A program made the position numbers and the translations under genes. DNA of 64,000 nucleotides from Mesorhabditis belari. Its lineage: Eukaryota > Nematoda > Chromadorea > Rhabditida > Rhabditidae. The notes below the pieces were generated by a model. It was not told the origin of the DNA. It searched no databases and worked only from the letters and a program-made list of their open reading frames with translations. The stretch is taken from assembly GCA_958450365.1 (NCBI GenBank), contig CAUEEP010000914.1:1-64000 (forward strand), in the 5' to 3' direction. How positions within the stretch are numbered: the first letter of the stretch is position 1; each line of letters starts with the position of its first letter. Positions 26,301 to 39,100 of the stretch are shown one piece after another.

Positions 26301-29300
26301 ACCGTGACGGAAGTTTAAAAAGTAGCTAAGTATTTGTAGTTTTTAAAAAAAGAATTCGTAAACAAGATTCTTTTTTGCAAAATCTTTTGTAATCATGAAA
26401 GAATGAACCCTAATGTTAAATTTAAGCTTCTTGGTTGTATCCTTCAGCTATTCAAAATGAAAATGTTCAAGATGAAACGTGGACTGACCGGCGGCGCGGT
26501 GACCTTTTTTTTGAAAGTTACGAGAATGAGTAGAACTAAAAAACTAGAAGAGATTTCGAAAAACGGTTCTTATTTTTAAAAACTACAAATACTTAGCTAC
26601 TTGCTAAACATAAAACTTTTTAAACTTCCGGCACGGTCTAAAATTATATTATTTATCAGGTGCGCCCATAATTGTTTTTCATCCTGTATTCCACAGCTTT
26701 TTTATCTTAAACTTTAAGAGTATCTAGATAAACGAACATTCCAAAGTTTTCTTTGGAATGGTAAATTCGAAGCTAAAAAGACAGAGAAAGCTTTTCTAAA
26801 TTTTGTTTTCTGATGATTACTTATTAGAGTATACTACCTAGGATTCAACAAAAACTCATTGCGTGGATGAGAATAAACGAGTTGTGCAAATTGTTTCTTC
26901 GGGTAGCGTACCACCGGTAAACGAATGCACAAAGAATGCATGAATAGATTTTGTCTTACAATTAGAATCCTTCAAAATACTTTATCATACGAACCAAAGC
27001 ATGAATCTTTTGCAAGCGTTTTCTTTCAACTACAACTGTTATACGATCAATATAAAATGAGCAAACCTCCTTTCAGAAATTCATCTTCCATGCGCGGCCC
27101 CGAGTCGCGGTTTGTTTTCTTTGTTTGTAGAAATCTAGCTATAGAAATATGATTGTTTTTGTTCGTTCACCAGCTGTTCGTGACTTTCCATGGATGATTG
27201 TGTAAATTGTTATGTGTAAAGATTCAACAATTTGTTTGAAATAGGCGATTTAGCTTAACCAAAGATTCATTTATCAAATCAAAAATTACCTAGATAGCAA
27301 ACTGAATTCTAGAGTTCAGATAACGAAGTAACTAAATGAAACTCGAAAGCTTTAAGAAAGAAAGAATCTATGAACATTTCTCCCTTATAGCATAGTGCAC
27401 GTGTGCCGGTAAAATGCAAAGAGTCACAAAATGGTATCCCCTTTCAGTACCGTCATTCATCTCGACAGTCTTCTGCTGATAGCAGTTATGGTGGCGGAAT
27501 TTCGAGGTGATATGCTAGTTTTTATTAATTTTTTACAATTTCAGATATTCTACCCCAGCTTCTTCAATTCTTGATCGATATCCATCTGTTACACGAACTG
27601 GGGCCCTTTTTAGCACTTCCACGCCAAAGCCTTATATGTCAAGGTAGAAAAAGTGGCATGGCTTTCTCATGAAAATTTTGTAGTTATGCATCAAAAGCCA
27701 ACTGAATTTTCAGAAGTTTTTCTCCTGTGAGATCTCCGGTGAATCCTTTCCAAAACAACTCCACTTCTAGACTCAATTCAACTCGGTGATTTGAAAATTT
27801 TCTTATAAATTGAGTCATCAGCAGCTCAAGTACAACCAAACAATAACTCTATATCATATTAAATTTAGATCACTGAGTCCATCTTCAAAGGAGTCTCTGA
27901 AAAAAATGTCATCTAGTGAAAAGTAGGTGAAAACTTTTAAAAAACGAATTGCTTTACAAAACAAAATCTTTAGGACAACAATCTCCACGGCTCCAACTAC
28001 ATCACCGATTCAGGAGGGAAATGAGAAAGAAAATGAGAATAGAGACAGAAAAACACAAGCGAGAAGCAGTAGTAAAGCAAGGGGTCTGTTATTTGACTTC
28101 AGTTTATATGTTGTATCCGATTTGGATTGAGCTCAACGTGGATATCCGATTTGGCTTCCAATCCAAATCGGATACAACATAAACATATTGGTGCTGAGGA
28201 AACAAACCACCAATTTTGCAAAGTACTACTAAAGGCATATAATGGTGTGTTTCAGCAGCAAGGCGAGCGTCAAGACAACGAGAAGTGGAGAAAAGTTCGA
28301 GTTCCGAGGGAGAAGATTGCGAGAACCGCTCACTCAGTCGACATAGAAGAAGGCTAAAAAAGAAAACATCAAAAGACAATGATGGTGAGTTGCTTTCAAG
28401 GTAGGATGTATAAAATATTGTTCAAGCTTTCTTGTCATGATTTCCAACTCTTTGTAAAAATGATTCATCGATTTTCCCAAATATCTATACAATGTGGATG
28501 CAACCACATGTCATTCATCCAGTCGATCGTCCAACCAAGTCATAAAAGCTCTCAAAAGAAACGTTTTTCTCTCCCTTGCTTTTTTTGATTTTTGAGACCT
28601 CGGCTCATAGACATTGGTTTATTTCTGTATCGTCACTAAGAATCTTTTCCTAGATTGTATATTTATTTGTAGGTTTGTGCATAAATATAAAGCTTGAGGA
28701 TCTTAGCATAAAGAGCTTAAAGATCATAACCCGACTAATTGATCATTGTAAATTTCTTGATCTTTTTTCCAACTTGAGTTTTTCCTTGATTTGTAATCGT
28801 TCAACAAAAAGTAAACACCATAAAAGAGAAAAAGTGAAAGGTTTGAAATATTTGAAGTATTTTAAAATTTCAGCATCAGCTCCTCGGCTCCCAGGAACAG
28901 AAGATGTACTTGATTCGGGAAAACCAGAAATGGTGAGTTAAACAGCTTTTCAATGGCATCTACTTTTGAGAGAAAAGTTTGTAGTTTTACTTTTATTGAT
29001 TTTTTTCATTTTCTGCATGTAATGTATTCTTTATATATTTTATATATGTATCTGATGTTTCTATAAACAACAAAAGTTGGAACTATTCATTCATTTTAAC
29101 ACATTCACGACGATACATCTGACCGGTGGGCCGTACTAATGGCAAATATTTTTGGTGTCAGCTCAAGTTTTTAAAGATTTTTGTTATTTATTTTGTAGAA
29201 AATTCTCGAAAACTTTGTACTAGTTTTCAAGAGGAGATTTAGGGCTTTCGAATGACTATAATAGCTTAGTTCATCCTTGAATCTTCACCAAATTATCAGT

Positions 29301-32300
29301 AAAACAGTTGATGACTGCGCGACTGTACGCTCAAAATACCGTCGTCGCGAATGTGTTAAGTAATGAGTCTTTACAGTCAAAGTTTCGACAAATGTATGTC
29401 AACTCGGAGATTATTTTCGCTGATCCTGATGATCTTCTCTGATTTCTTTGTATTTCTTTGTATACCAACATTTTGATGGTCTTTGTTCTCGTAAAATTGA
29501 CGTTTTCTCCACAAATGAACAGCTGTTTTCGAGGATTAGAAGAGAAAAGAAAAAGAAAAGGCCCTTGAGTGTTTCGATTGAAAAGATTTGTGCGAAAAGT
29601 CGGGTCACCCACTATTAAGACTTCGAAATAGCATTTCTTTATTTTCGCTTGGCTTTTATTACTTTTTAAATCTATTTATTTTTAGGCTTGATCACGTAAT
29701 TTAGAAAAGATTTTTAAAAGCTCAAAGTTGTCAGGAAACTTGAATGTAAATGTTGAAAAATTTCATAAGACTTTGCCGGTCAATTCAATTGAAATAGCTA
29801 GATTTCTTTTGGCTTTGAAAAAGAAAAATCTTCTCTTTATTGTCATTAAAATTCAATTCAACTTATTGTTGACTGACAACTCTTTCGCCTCACAGTTAGG
29901 TGTCAACCCCTAGGTGAAAAAAGATTTCGCCTTCCTTTGTTTTTCAACCTAAACCTGGCAAACGCTTTACCCTTTGCGATTTCTTTTATCTCCTTCAAAA
30001 GAAGAATGATCAACTGATGGCCCGAAAAAAAAAGAAAAATAAAGGGACAAAAGTAGAGAAAGTGAAGTGAGTGTAAAGCTGAATTGCTCTCTTTTCGTTT
30101 TTAAGAGAAAAGCCCCAAAGGTCTTTGAGGTTTCCGTGATCTTTCCTGTATTTCTCTTTTTCTGAGATAACCTTTTTAGAAAGCTTTCTCCCAATATTTC
30201 TCTTTTCTACGCATTTCTTTTGATCTGTGGGAGTTTGTTGCTCCTAGATAACTTCCAATCCTTTGTGGGCTGAAAGAATGAGCAAAACTCTTGTTTTTCA
30301 TTATCACCTTCCTAGTTAGCTTTAAATTGGATGCGAAGTATAAGTTGAACTTGACAAGCTTGAAAAACTTACTACTTTGCCATTCATAGCTATTTCTGTT
30401 AAAAAGTCAGTTATGAGAATAGCGTTCAATTGATTCTTTTCTTCTCCTTTTAGTCGACCATCTTAAAACTTCTGCATTTGTTGTGAATAAAAGAGTGCTC
30501 AGCTCATTATATACTTTCTACTTGCTGCTTTCTGAATAGAACAACCATTTTTCTTCATATTTCTTTGATTCAGTTTCCCAATCGATCGAGCATCTTTTGA
30601 TTCTTTCGGCGAGGGCCCCTCGCGGGCCTTCCCATTGCCATCCTCTACAAACACGCCTCATCTGTTGCATCGAACATCAAAAATGCACCCATCGACCGCA
30701 ATTCATCATCTATCTTTACCTTCGACTACTCATCAACCAAAACCAATTGAAGTTCCTCTCGTTCAGCCGGGCCGCGTGCGACTTGTGATGCGAAATGGGT
30801 ATATTTCTCGACTTCTCGGTGCTGGTGAGCCTACCTTTGAGCAATTTGAATCGGATTCTGGATCCGATTCAGAAAATGAAACTTCAACGAAGCAAAGACG
30901 TTCCACACCAAAAGTTACTGAGAGAGATAAATCAGCTCGAGCACTTTATGCCATTAAACCAACATCCGCAGTGCCAACATATCAAACATTTCGACCAAGA
31001 ATATTTCGAACGAGATTCATTGGACCAAAGTCGGGCGATCCAATGATCAATCAAGCTAGATATGAAGAATTTGCGAGTGGAGTCAAAGCTCCTTTTGCAC
31101 TATTACGAAATTCAGCGCAAATTGCCTCAACACCCACACCATTCCGCACAACAGCCACACCGGGACACAGCTTTTCGAGAAGTATCCCACTAAAAGCAGT
31201 ATCCGATGTCTCTAGACCAACAATCAGTACATATTCCGGCCCAAAAGTTGTGAAACACACAGAAATCATCAATCAGGTTTATCAGAAACCCCTGAGACCT
31301 TCAAAATCAGGTGCTTTGATCTCAAAAATTAAGTCGACTTTAGAATTCCGCGCCTCCGGAAACCAAATAAAAGGTGTCAACATTGGGGTTCAACCTCAAA
31401 GCCCTTCTGAAAACGATGAGACAAAGCCACAGATTGCAAAAGCTGAATCAAAACCGTCAAAAATTTCTAATTTCTTTCACAAAATGTTGCGCAAGACTCC
31501 AAAAACAGAGACAAAAGATGAGAAATTATCAGCTTTAAAAGCACCAGTGCATTGTCAAGCCGCTGATGAGCGAGTCATTCATGGGTTCACTGTGCAAAAA
31601 CCAACAGTTGTTGCTGAATTGGATTCTAAAATTCAAAAGCTTCCGAGATCACCTAACGATTCACCCCGACTAAGAAAGAAATCGTCAGTGAAGTCGGTAA
31701 AATCAATAACTTCGACGAGTCAAAAGCCCACTGACCCATCGAGTCCAAATGCAACGCCAGGAATGAAAGTGAGAAAGCTTTTGCAAAAGTCAATAAGTAA
31801 AGAAAGATTGGACCAGCCTATAAAAGAACGAGGAGAAACAAAGGAAGTTGAACCGAAGCCAGGATCACCGAAGACATTGGTTCAAGTGGAGAGAAAAGAC
31901 AATGGTCGATTTGTACTTCCAGAACTAAAAAGAGTTACCTCACCAATTCTGAAACCAAAGAAACCAGAGAAACCAGAGAGCCCACCAAATTGCCCATACA
32001 ATGCAGAAAAGGTGCTTGTTCGTAAACAGGCTCTTCATGTAAAAGAAGCAATTGAAAAAGCGCCTTTAGCCAATATGGATGAGATTAGTGAGTCAAGTGA
32101 AAAGACAAAATCGCCGGAAAGACCATTGGGTATTGTGAGGCCATTTTCGAGAACTGGAAATCCTAATGATAGAAATATTCCTATCGGGCCAATGCCTAAC
32201 GACGTGATTCAACGGGTTGCTAGACCAGCCACAGCTACATTAGGTGAGCCACAAAATGAGAATAGGACTCCGTCACGAGAAGAGCCAACAAGATCTACTC

Positions 32301-32971
32301 CGGGCTCTAGACAGCTAAACAACCATTCTACGCTACAGAATGTCAAAGACTCGCCTATGCGAACATCTGAAACACTAAAAGTCTCCGAAGCTGATCAGCT
32401 GGAGCGACTGCAAGAATTAGAAGCTCAGCTCAGAGAACACAAAAACCGTTTAGATGAATTAGCTCATCAACCCTTTCTTCCACAAGCTCAACCAGCAATT
32501 GTTGTTGAGAAAAGAGTAATGGTTCGATATGACGATAATCTCGTTAGAAAGCCTTCGAACAAAGCCAAGAAAGCTGGCTTAAAAGTTCCTCCAAAACCTC
32601 CAAAGAAAGAGATTCCCGATCAACCACAGCCCTGGATTGTTCAACCATCACCATTGAACGTTGATGCTTATATGCAAAAAGCAAATGAACAATGTTCAAG
32701 ATGGAATGGACAAATAGTGATCAGCCCTCATTCAGCTGCTTCACTTGCCGCTTCCTCTACAGGCCGGCCTTTATCACCAACTTCACCATCGAATTTGATT
32801 ACATTAGAGGAAAGAGTTTTATCTCCACCACTTAATAAAACATTGCTGAGAAAACAAATGCCAAAATCACCAAGGGATCTCTTAAATCCGCTTCCAAAAG
32901 CCGAAAAACCGATTCCATTGTGGAGAGCACAAAATGCGGCCCGCTTCGGCAAAGAATCGGTAAAGCTTTAG
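23312..32971 (+). CDS. Gene A: large Ser/Pro/Arg-rich scaffold-like protein, unrecognised
   Basis: Spliced gene model. Exons: 23312-23357, 23554-23623, 23823-23867, 24057-24135, 24235-24332, 25317-25388, 25486-25545, 25587-25649, 25761-25884, 25926-26046, 26156-26227, 26842-26916, 27391-27408, 27448-27506, 27545-27644, 27714-27785, 27869-27922, 27974 to about 28068, 28256-28384, 28874-28932 and 30574-32971. The protein starts MSGHYRSRW and has about 1,300 residues. It looks largely disordered, with an RRGS site (exon 10), a short coiled coil near 32,395-32,460 (LQELEAQLREHKNRLDEL) and a proline-rich VPPKPPKK. The last exon alone is 2.4 kb. Splice phases agree except at exons 5/6 (the fold-back element lies there) and 20/21 (probably a missed exon). 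No enzyme domain was seen. It begins only 2.8 kb from the telomere. That it is coding is well supported; its function is unknown. Confidence 0.85.
24345..25023. mobile_element. Fold-back element with tRNA A-box-like arm ends
   Basis: Two inverted arms of about 210 bp (24,345-24,555 and 24,813-25,023, roughly 75% identical by eye) flank an AT-rich centre. The inner end of each arm carries GGCCTAGTGGATAGTCTGC or a close variant, which resembles the D-arm/A box of a tRNA gene. It sits inside gene A's fifth intron, just after exon 5, and has no coding capacity. Confidence 0.7.
26246..26688. mobile_element. MITE with ACAGGGTGAC-type inverted ends
   Basis: The terminal inverted repeats begin ACAGGGTGACAAACAATTAT on the left and ACAGGATGAAAAACAATTAT on the right (reverse complement). 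Homology extends about 90 bp inward through a GACCGTG.CGGAAGTTT block. Length is about 443 bp. It lies in the intron between exons 11 and 12 of gene A and has no ORF. Confidence 0.7.
28108..28180. repeat. Perfect 22-bp hairpin in intron
   Basis: 28,108-28,129 and 28,159-28,180 are exact reverse complements (containing TTGTATCCGATTTGG), with a 29-nt loop that itself carries another partial copy (ATCCGATTTGG). It lies in the gene A intron between exons 18 and 19. It could be a minimal MITE or a small-RNA-like hairpin. A decayed mirror copy sits at 12,061-12,130. Confidence 0.7.
28933..30573 (+). other. Long intron of gene A
   Basis: This 1.6 kb stretch lies between exons 20 and 21. It is T-rich on the sense strand, like other introns here. 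One exon is probably hidden in it, because exon 20 ends in phase 0 while exon 21 needs phase 2. I could not pick it out. The ORFs at 29,331-30,194 look like translated low-complexity DNA. Confidence 0.5.
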
Positions 32972-32990
32972 TTACGATGGATAAATAAGC

Positions 32991-32996
32991 AATAAA
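32991..32996 (+). terminator. Poly(A) signal AATAAA after gene A
   Basis: A perfect AATAAA lies 20 bp after the gene A stop codon. The first exon of gene B follows within about 140 bp. Confidence 0.6.
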
Positions 32997-33116
32997 TGAT
33001 ATCTAAAAGCCAAGAAAGTAGATGCCAAAATTAGGGAATTTTTTGATACATCAAGAATTTAGACATGAATTTTTAGACAAAAAGCCTTATCTCTCGATCA
33101 ACACCAAAAGATGATC

Positions 33117-33130
33117 TGCTGATTTCAGAA
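33117..33130 (+). promoter_or_regulatory. Trans-splice-like acceptor at gene B start
   Basis: TGCTGATTTCAG followed by AA and the ATG at 33,131 is a 3' splice site with no matching upstream donor in frame. A T-rich run (33,040 region) lies between the gene A poly(A) signal and this site. This spacing is typical of nematode operons, where downstream genes receive a spliced leader. Confidence 0.5.
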
Positions 33131-36100
33131 ATGGCTAAAAGGTTTGATAGTATCGAAAAGATTAAGGTTACTCTATGAAGTTTTAGAATATATACTGGCG
33201 CCATGCATATTAGCATGTTTTAACCATAATTTCTGAAAAAAATTTATATTCAAATGAAAAACGAAATCAATTTAGCGCTCCTCCAGCAACTCTGCTTTTG
33301 GAAGAGAATAAAGGTGACTTTTGAGAAATTTTTAGCGATTGTATAGCTAATTTAGCTAAAGTTTTAGGGGGAACTGGGGAGGAATCAGCCGTTTCATTCC
33401 ACACACCACCACCTGAACCAACAATTACAGGTAAAGACAAGGATCAGTAAATAAAAAAAAGAAATTTCTATTTTGATGGCAGATAATGTTTTATAAATAG
33501 TGTTGTACAGATTTGATTTGGATAAAATCGCACAAAGCTAGTTTATTTTGAAAACCTTTGATTTTAGTGGCACCACCAACTCCCATTATGAAGAAAAAAA
33601 CTTTGGAAGTGGACACAATGACAGCAACAAAAAAATCATTAAAGGTATGCAGAAAAAATGAATCGGAAAGCTTTTGAAGTCGTTTAAAAATTATTTAAAA
33701 CAACATTATTTCTTTTTAGACTATGAAAGACATCAAACTTGCCTCTCCATCGGTGAGTTCCTAACTATGCTATTGGTATAAACTCCTAAAATCTGCTCTA
33801 ACATATTAACAATATAGTATGTAAGATAACAATTAAAATACTTCCTAACTGCACCAAAAGCCTCTAAACTTTCCCACACTCTCGCTCTGTCACTTTTTTC
33901 ATTTTTTTAGTGTATCCCATGGGACTCATCGTTCGAATTGGCTGAAGTCGGTTTTTTTTCTTGAAAATCTCTCTACTAATCATTTAGTGTTTAAAACAAT
34001 TTTTGTTTATTCTGCAAGATAGGCATTAAGAAACCAACTTCTCTACGAGTTTTACTACTGTTTTTCAGGCATACTCAGACGCGAGCGTGATGGACGATGA
34101 ATCACAGTATTCGGCGATCACACATTTTGTTCCAAAGGTTAAAATGTCGAGCCAAATAAAAAACACAGTTGTCATCTACTTTTCAAACTTTGGCTAGGAT
34201 TTTATATCCAAAAAAAGATCTTTTTACGTTTACAAATAAAGTTTCCAGAAAATCAAAAAGCCTCCAGTGCCGGGAATGTGGCTGAAAGATGGAGTCGAAT
34301 TGATTAGCAAGAACAAGCGTTTCAAAAGGTTCAGACTGAAATGAAATTAAAACGTTTTCCATTTAAAATCTTAGAGAAGAAGAGAGCCATGCAACAGTTT
34401 CCACATGGAAAATACGGCAAAGTGACAAAATTTCGAAAGATCTCAAGGCAACACCACTGAAAAAGCTCTCTAAACCAGGAACTCCAACAACGGAAAAGAA
34501 GAAAATGGTATGGAAAATGAACGTAGACAAATATTAGGGTCAACCAGCTATACAGCGAATGTCAAAGCGAATCAAGTGGCTCAATCTAATCTAATACTTA
34601 AATGTAGGTGATGAAAAAGAAGTTAATCACCGACATCAACGCAAAAGATGTGGAGAGGGCAATGAAAGAACGGGAGATTTCACCGCTTGGACGAAAAAAA
34701 GACGAAAAGGTGAATCGTTGAAATATTGAAGCAAAAAATAACAAATCAATAAATCAAAAATTGGCTTCAGAGGAAATATAATGTTTTTCAGCCTATCATC
34801 CCAGTAGAAGTGAGTGTTTCGACAATTCTCCAAAATCGACTCGCAGCTAAACAAGCAACCGCAAAGAAGTTACTTTATAATGAAAGGTTTGTATATAGGC
34901 TACAGTGTACTTATTATGTTGAATTTTCTTTCTTCATACTACTTCTTTTCTACCTTCCACTTTCTTTCAAGACTCTTTTCTTTATTTCTGACTTGTTGCC
35001 TTTCAACTAACGCTGACAACTTTTTTGTTGGTTTATTCGAGTATTGTATTACATTTCACACTTCATGGAATGAAGAAAGGCTGTAGCTTTCATTCAACTT
35101 ATTGATCGATAGATTGGTTCAGAATCGTTTCGCACCTTCTCAAATATAAGAGTCTCCGTTTCGATTTCTCTTTTTTTTTCTTTCTTTTCTCGTTTGGTAT
35201 GCAAATTTTGAGATGGACCACAGTCAACAAAGAGGACCTTTTGTTTCTTCGCAAAGAAAAAGAAGATTCTTTTTCTACTTTTATTCGAAACCCTTTAGTT
35301 TCATTGTTTGAAAGTTTCATCATTAGAGAACAATACAATTTGGTCTTAGCTTATAAGTTTCACTAGTTTCACTAATTTTCACTAGTTTCTAGGCTGCTAC
35401 ACGTAAAATCTAGTCCAAATCAAAATTGAGGTCAAATGTAAGTTTCAGAATCTCCTTGAGCAATCAGAAGCCATTGAAAGCTCGACGCAAACCGATCCCG
35501 TTAGCATTGGCGGTGATTGATAAAGATTTTCACAGGAAACGAATGGACTTCCGTGTGCAAAAAGCTTTGAAGGAGTTTGGGTAAGCGAAAACTTAAACAG
35601 AAAAGCGACCAAACTTTTCTAGCATATTATCTGCATCATCCAGCACTTTTTAATTCTTGGATACAACAAAGATCTAATGACAAAACTTACTTTTAAGAAC
35701 TTATGTGTTAAGTGATTGTGAGGGAACAGTTGTTCCTCCCCCAACCACCCACATGAAACTTTTTTCTCACTTCACTTTTTGTCACCCTGATCATCTAAGA
35801 ATCTTTTCGAAAATTCTATTAGGTTGTCCAGAAAGTCTTTTCGTTTCTTTTCGTACTTTTTTTAAAATAGCTATTTGGAGCATAGATTAATTAGTTAATT
35901 TATTATTTTTCAACGGAAGTATGAAAAGAAACGAAAAGACTATCTGGACGGCTTAATATAGAGATTGCCTATATCAATATCATATAGATATTATACTTAC
36001 TAATTACTATTCTTTGCTTTAAATATAAAGATACTAATTTAGAAACAGTATCTCATTTGATATGGTTATCAAAAACAAAAGTGACAAAAGATTGGTGACA

Positions 36101-39100
36101 AAAGTTTAAAATGATGACATTCTCTCGTTATCATTGCTTTTCTACCTTTATAAATTCTTACAAAAAAGCGTTCTGAAACGCCCTGTGTTCTTTAGTAATA
36201 CAAAGCACTTAAATGGAAGGATTGTTAGACTAAAAATTCAAGTACCTATTGCAAATACCAAAACCAAATATGTTTACTACTTTTAGAAAACAACAAGAAA
36301 AACACTCGTTGAAATGCAAAGCCGCCACAAGCAAGACGACAAGAATCGAGCAAAATTTGAGTCGTAATCAAGCCTCTGGAGGTGCAAAGGTGGCTAAAAT
36401 ATCTATGATTAAGTAAAAATTAACTATATTACAATTTTAGACAGCTCACATTTCACTTTGATTTTTAGGTTATTGTGGTAAGTGCACCAATCGATCATGT
36501 GAATATTTCGAGAATCAAACACAAATGCAAGACGAGCCGTGTGAAAAAAGAAAGGAACTCAATGTAAGCAATTGGAAAAAATTGTGCTAGTAACTTGGTG
36601 CAAGCACATATTTAGGCCATGTTACACAAGTTTGGAGCATTCAACGAGTGGATTTGAAGAGGAAAAAGAACGAATTCAAGCCATTCAAGCAAATAATGGA
36701 GCACACAGTGACACGGTGAGTAGTTAACGAATATTTTTTGGTCCTTTTTCCGACCTACCAAAAGAAAAAATCTTCATATACCGTATTTTTTCTAATAGTA
36801 TGACATGCCCAGAGGAGCGTCGCGTAGTCGTTGTTTTTTCCGTACTAAACCATTTTTTTCTCGGGAACCTTTGTTTGAATTTTTTCTAAAAAATAGCTAC
36901 CTCATTTCTCTATCTTTTGGAAAAACGCCGAACGGAATCGGTCCAGAGGTTCGCGAGAAAAGATTATTATAAAAAACAACGACTACGCAATGTTCCTCTG
37001 GACATGTCACTTGAATCACTTCATACTATTAGGAAAAATACGGTCACTTGAATCAAAATGACTGCCTGAATTGCCTAAAAGATTAGCTAACAATTAAGGA
37101 GTACGATAATGAGGAGGATGGTCGGTTGAAAAGAGAAAGCTCTGTCGCTGCAGTGATTCTCGATGAAATGAGGGGAAAAGATTCAACTGTTGATTGGAGC
37201 AATAAAACGGTCAAGCTTCTGTCTATTAAAAATTTTTATTTAAGTAAAATATTTCAGCTTTCCTTGAATTCCCATCAAATCATCGGGTACTCACGGGTCA
37301 AAGTAGTCTAATTTTTCTCTCATTCAGCTTTCATATGAAAAGGCTCGCTTATAAAAGAATTATATATTAGGTTGTCCGGAAATAAATGAGGGTTTTCAAC
37401 TTGAATATTTAAAATACCATAACTTTTGCACTGTTGATTTGCCGACACTGCCTGGGCCCCAAACTTCGTTAATGTTACGAGCCGTTTCAGCTGCATTGCG
37501 ACCGAGTTTGAACTCATAAAAGAAAATCTGGCAAAAGTTGGTTTCGGACATCTAAAATGGCGAAGCTTAAAATTCGCAAAAAATTTTATTTTCAACAAAA
37601 TTTAAAGGCATGGTTAAAGAGAGCGCGAACTAAGTTTTCCAATCGTATATAACATTACAAGGTACAGAGGTTACTTTATTGAGAAAAACGTACCCAAATA
37701 ATAAACAATACAAAACGCTCATTTATTTCCGGACAACCTAATAGAATGAGAAAACAGGTTTTGCTCCAGAAATAGATATTTTGTTATTTTATTTAATGCT
37801 GCTGTTTATTCTTGCAATTCTTTTAAGAAAAATGTTAGTTGTAAAAACAATTTTCCTGGCAATGAGTCATCAAAAAAGTTTAGTAATCTTTACTAACAAG
37901 TTCTCAGCTGATGCGTTCCAACCAAGTTTCGATTAACATTTTGCTGATGATTTACAAAAATTCTTGTTCAATTATTTCCGTTCCCTTCTTTTTTCTTTTG
38001 CATAGTTAGCAAAGAGTTCTTTGCCCTCACTCGATCGTCTTTTCAAGGGCTTCCCATTTTACACATCTTTCCTTTCCCTCTCTTATTCTTGTAGATGAGA
38101 CTCGACCTGATCTCCCCTCTTTGCTTTCAACCAAGAGTCACCTTAAAGTCCATTTCCTCAATTTCGACTGATCCGCTATTAACTTTATTGGTAAATTACG
38201 TTGAGATCCAGTTTACTTTTTACATTTTAAAAAATCCCATTTTTCTGCTTTCTAATTTATTAACGCTAACGCTCGGGAAAAAAATTAGGCGCACTTTACA
38301 TTTCTGATCAAATCTTATTGGAGGTTTGCTTCTCTGAATCTGAATCTGCATACAAAGTTAAAGTTAACCCAGTAATTGGCATTATTTGCTATGTAATTTA
38401 CTATTTGTTTTTATATTTTAAATGTTTCAGGGTGGGCCGTCGATTTTCCTCAACAACGGTCAAGAGCCTTTGATCCTACCCGATCAATCAATTCTTGAAG
38501 AGTACGTGAAAAGGTTGGTTTCCTCTGGCTTAACTACAATTCAGACCTTTTATAGCAATGAGTCAAGCAACTTTTTTGGTGTGTATAATTAACCCTAGAA
38601 AGGATACAATTCTGACCGCACGCTTACTCTTATTTTGTTGTTCTGCGAAAATCTTTGGTCACTAGTAGTAACGGGGAAAAACAAACTTTGTATTCGAGTC
38701 AGGCCAACTTCAAAGTTTGGCTTTTGAAAATAGATCGAATTTCCCTTTGGATTCCCTATCTCTGACCATCTGTTATCATCGCTTAGCTCGCTGTTTTTTC
38801 TTATTTCCAAGGACTCAAGTAGAACAAGCGGCATTTTTACAGGATGTCTCTCGTTGGATCTTTTTCTTGTGACCAAGTCTTTTTTGTTGTGAGTCCTTTG
38901 GGGCATGAGCTACAGCCATCCATTCATCTCTATCTTTTAAAGAGAGGAAATTTCCTCTTCAGCCTCAAACGTCGCAGAAAGACTTGTACAAATACTGAAC
39001 ACTTATTGATTGCCACAGGTTTATGAAGATATTCTGGGCATGATTTTATTGCGATTGCACTAGAGTTATTGATTTAGTGACCAGTTATCACTATCTTATT

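Noticed and set aside
32950..33313. Genes A and B as one continuous gene
   Set aside because: Splicing from GAATCG|GTAAAG into the 13-nt exon and onward leads to stops within three exons. A separate start at 33,131 keeps phase for many following exons.
37320..37598. 92-codon minus-strand ORF overlapping the mariner relic
   Set aside because: It is a shadow frame; the neighbouring frame from 37,551 gives the recognisable mariner transposase N-terminus.
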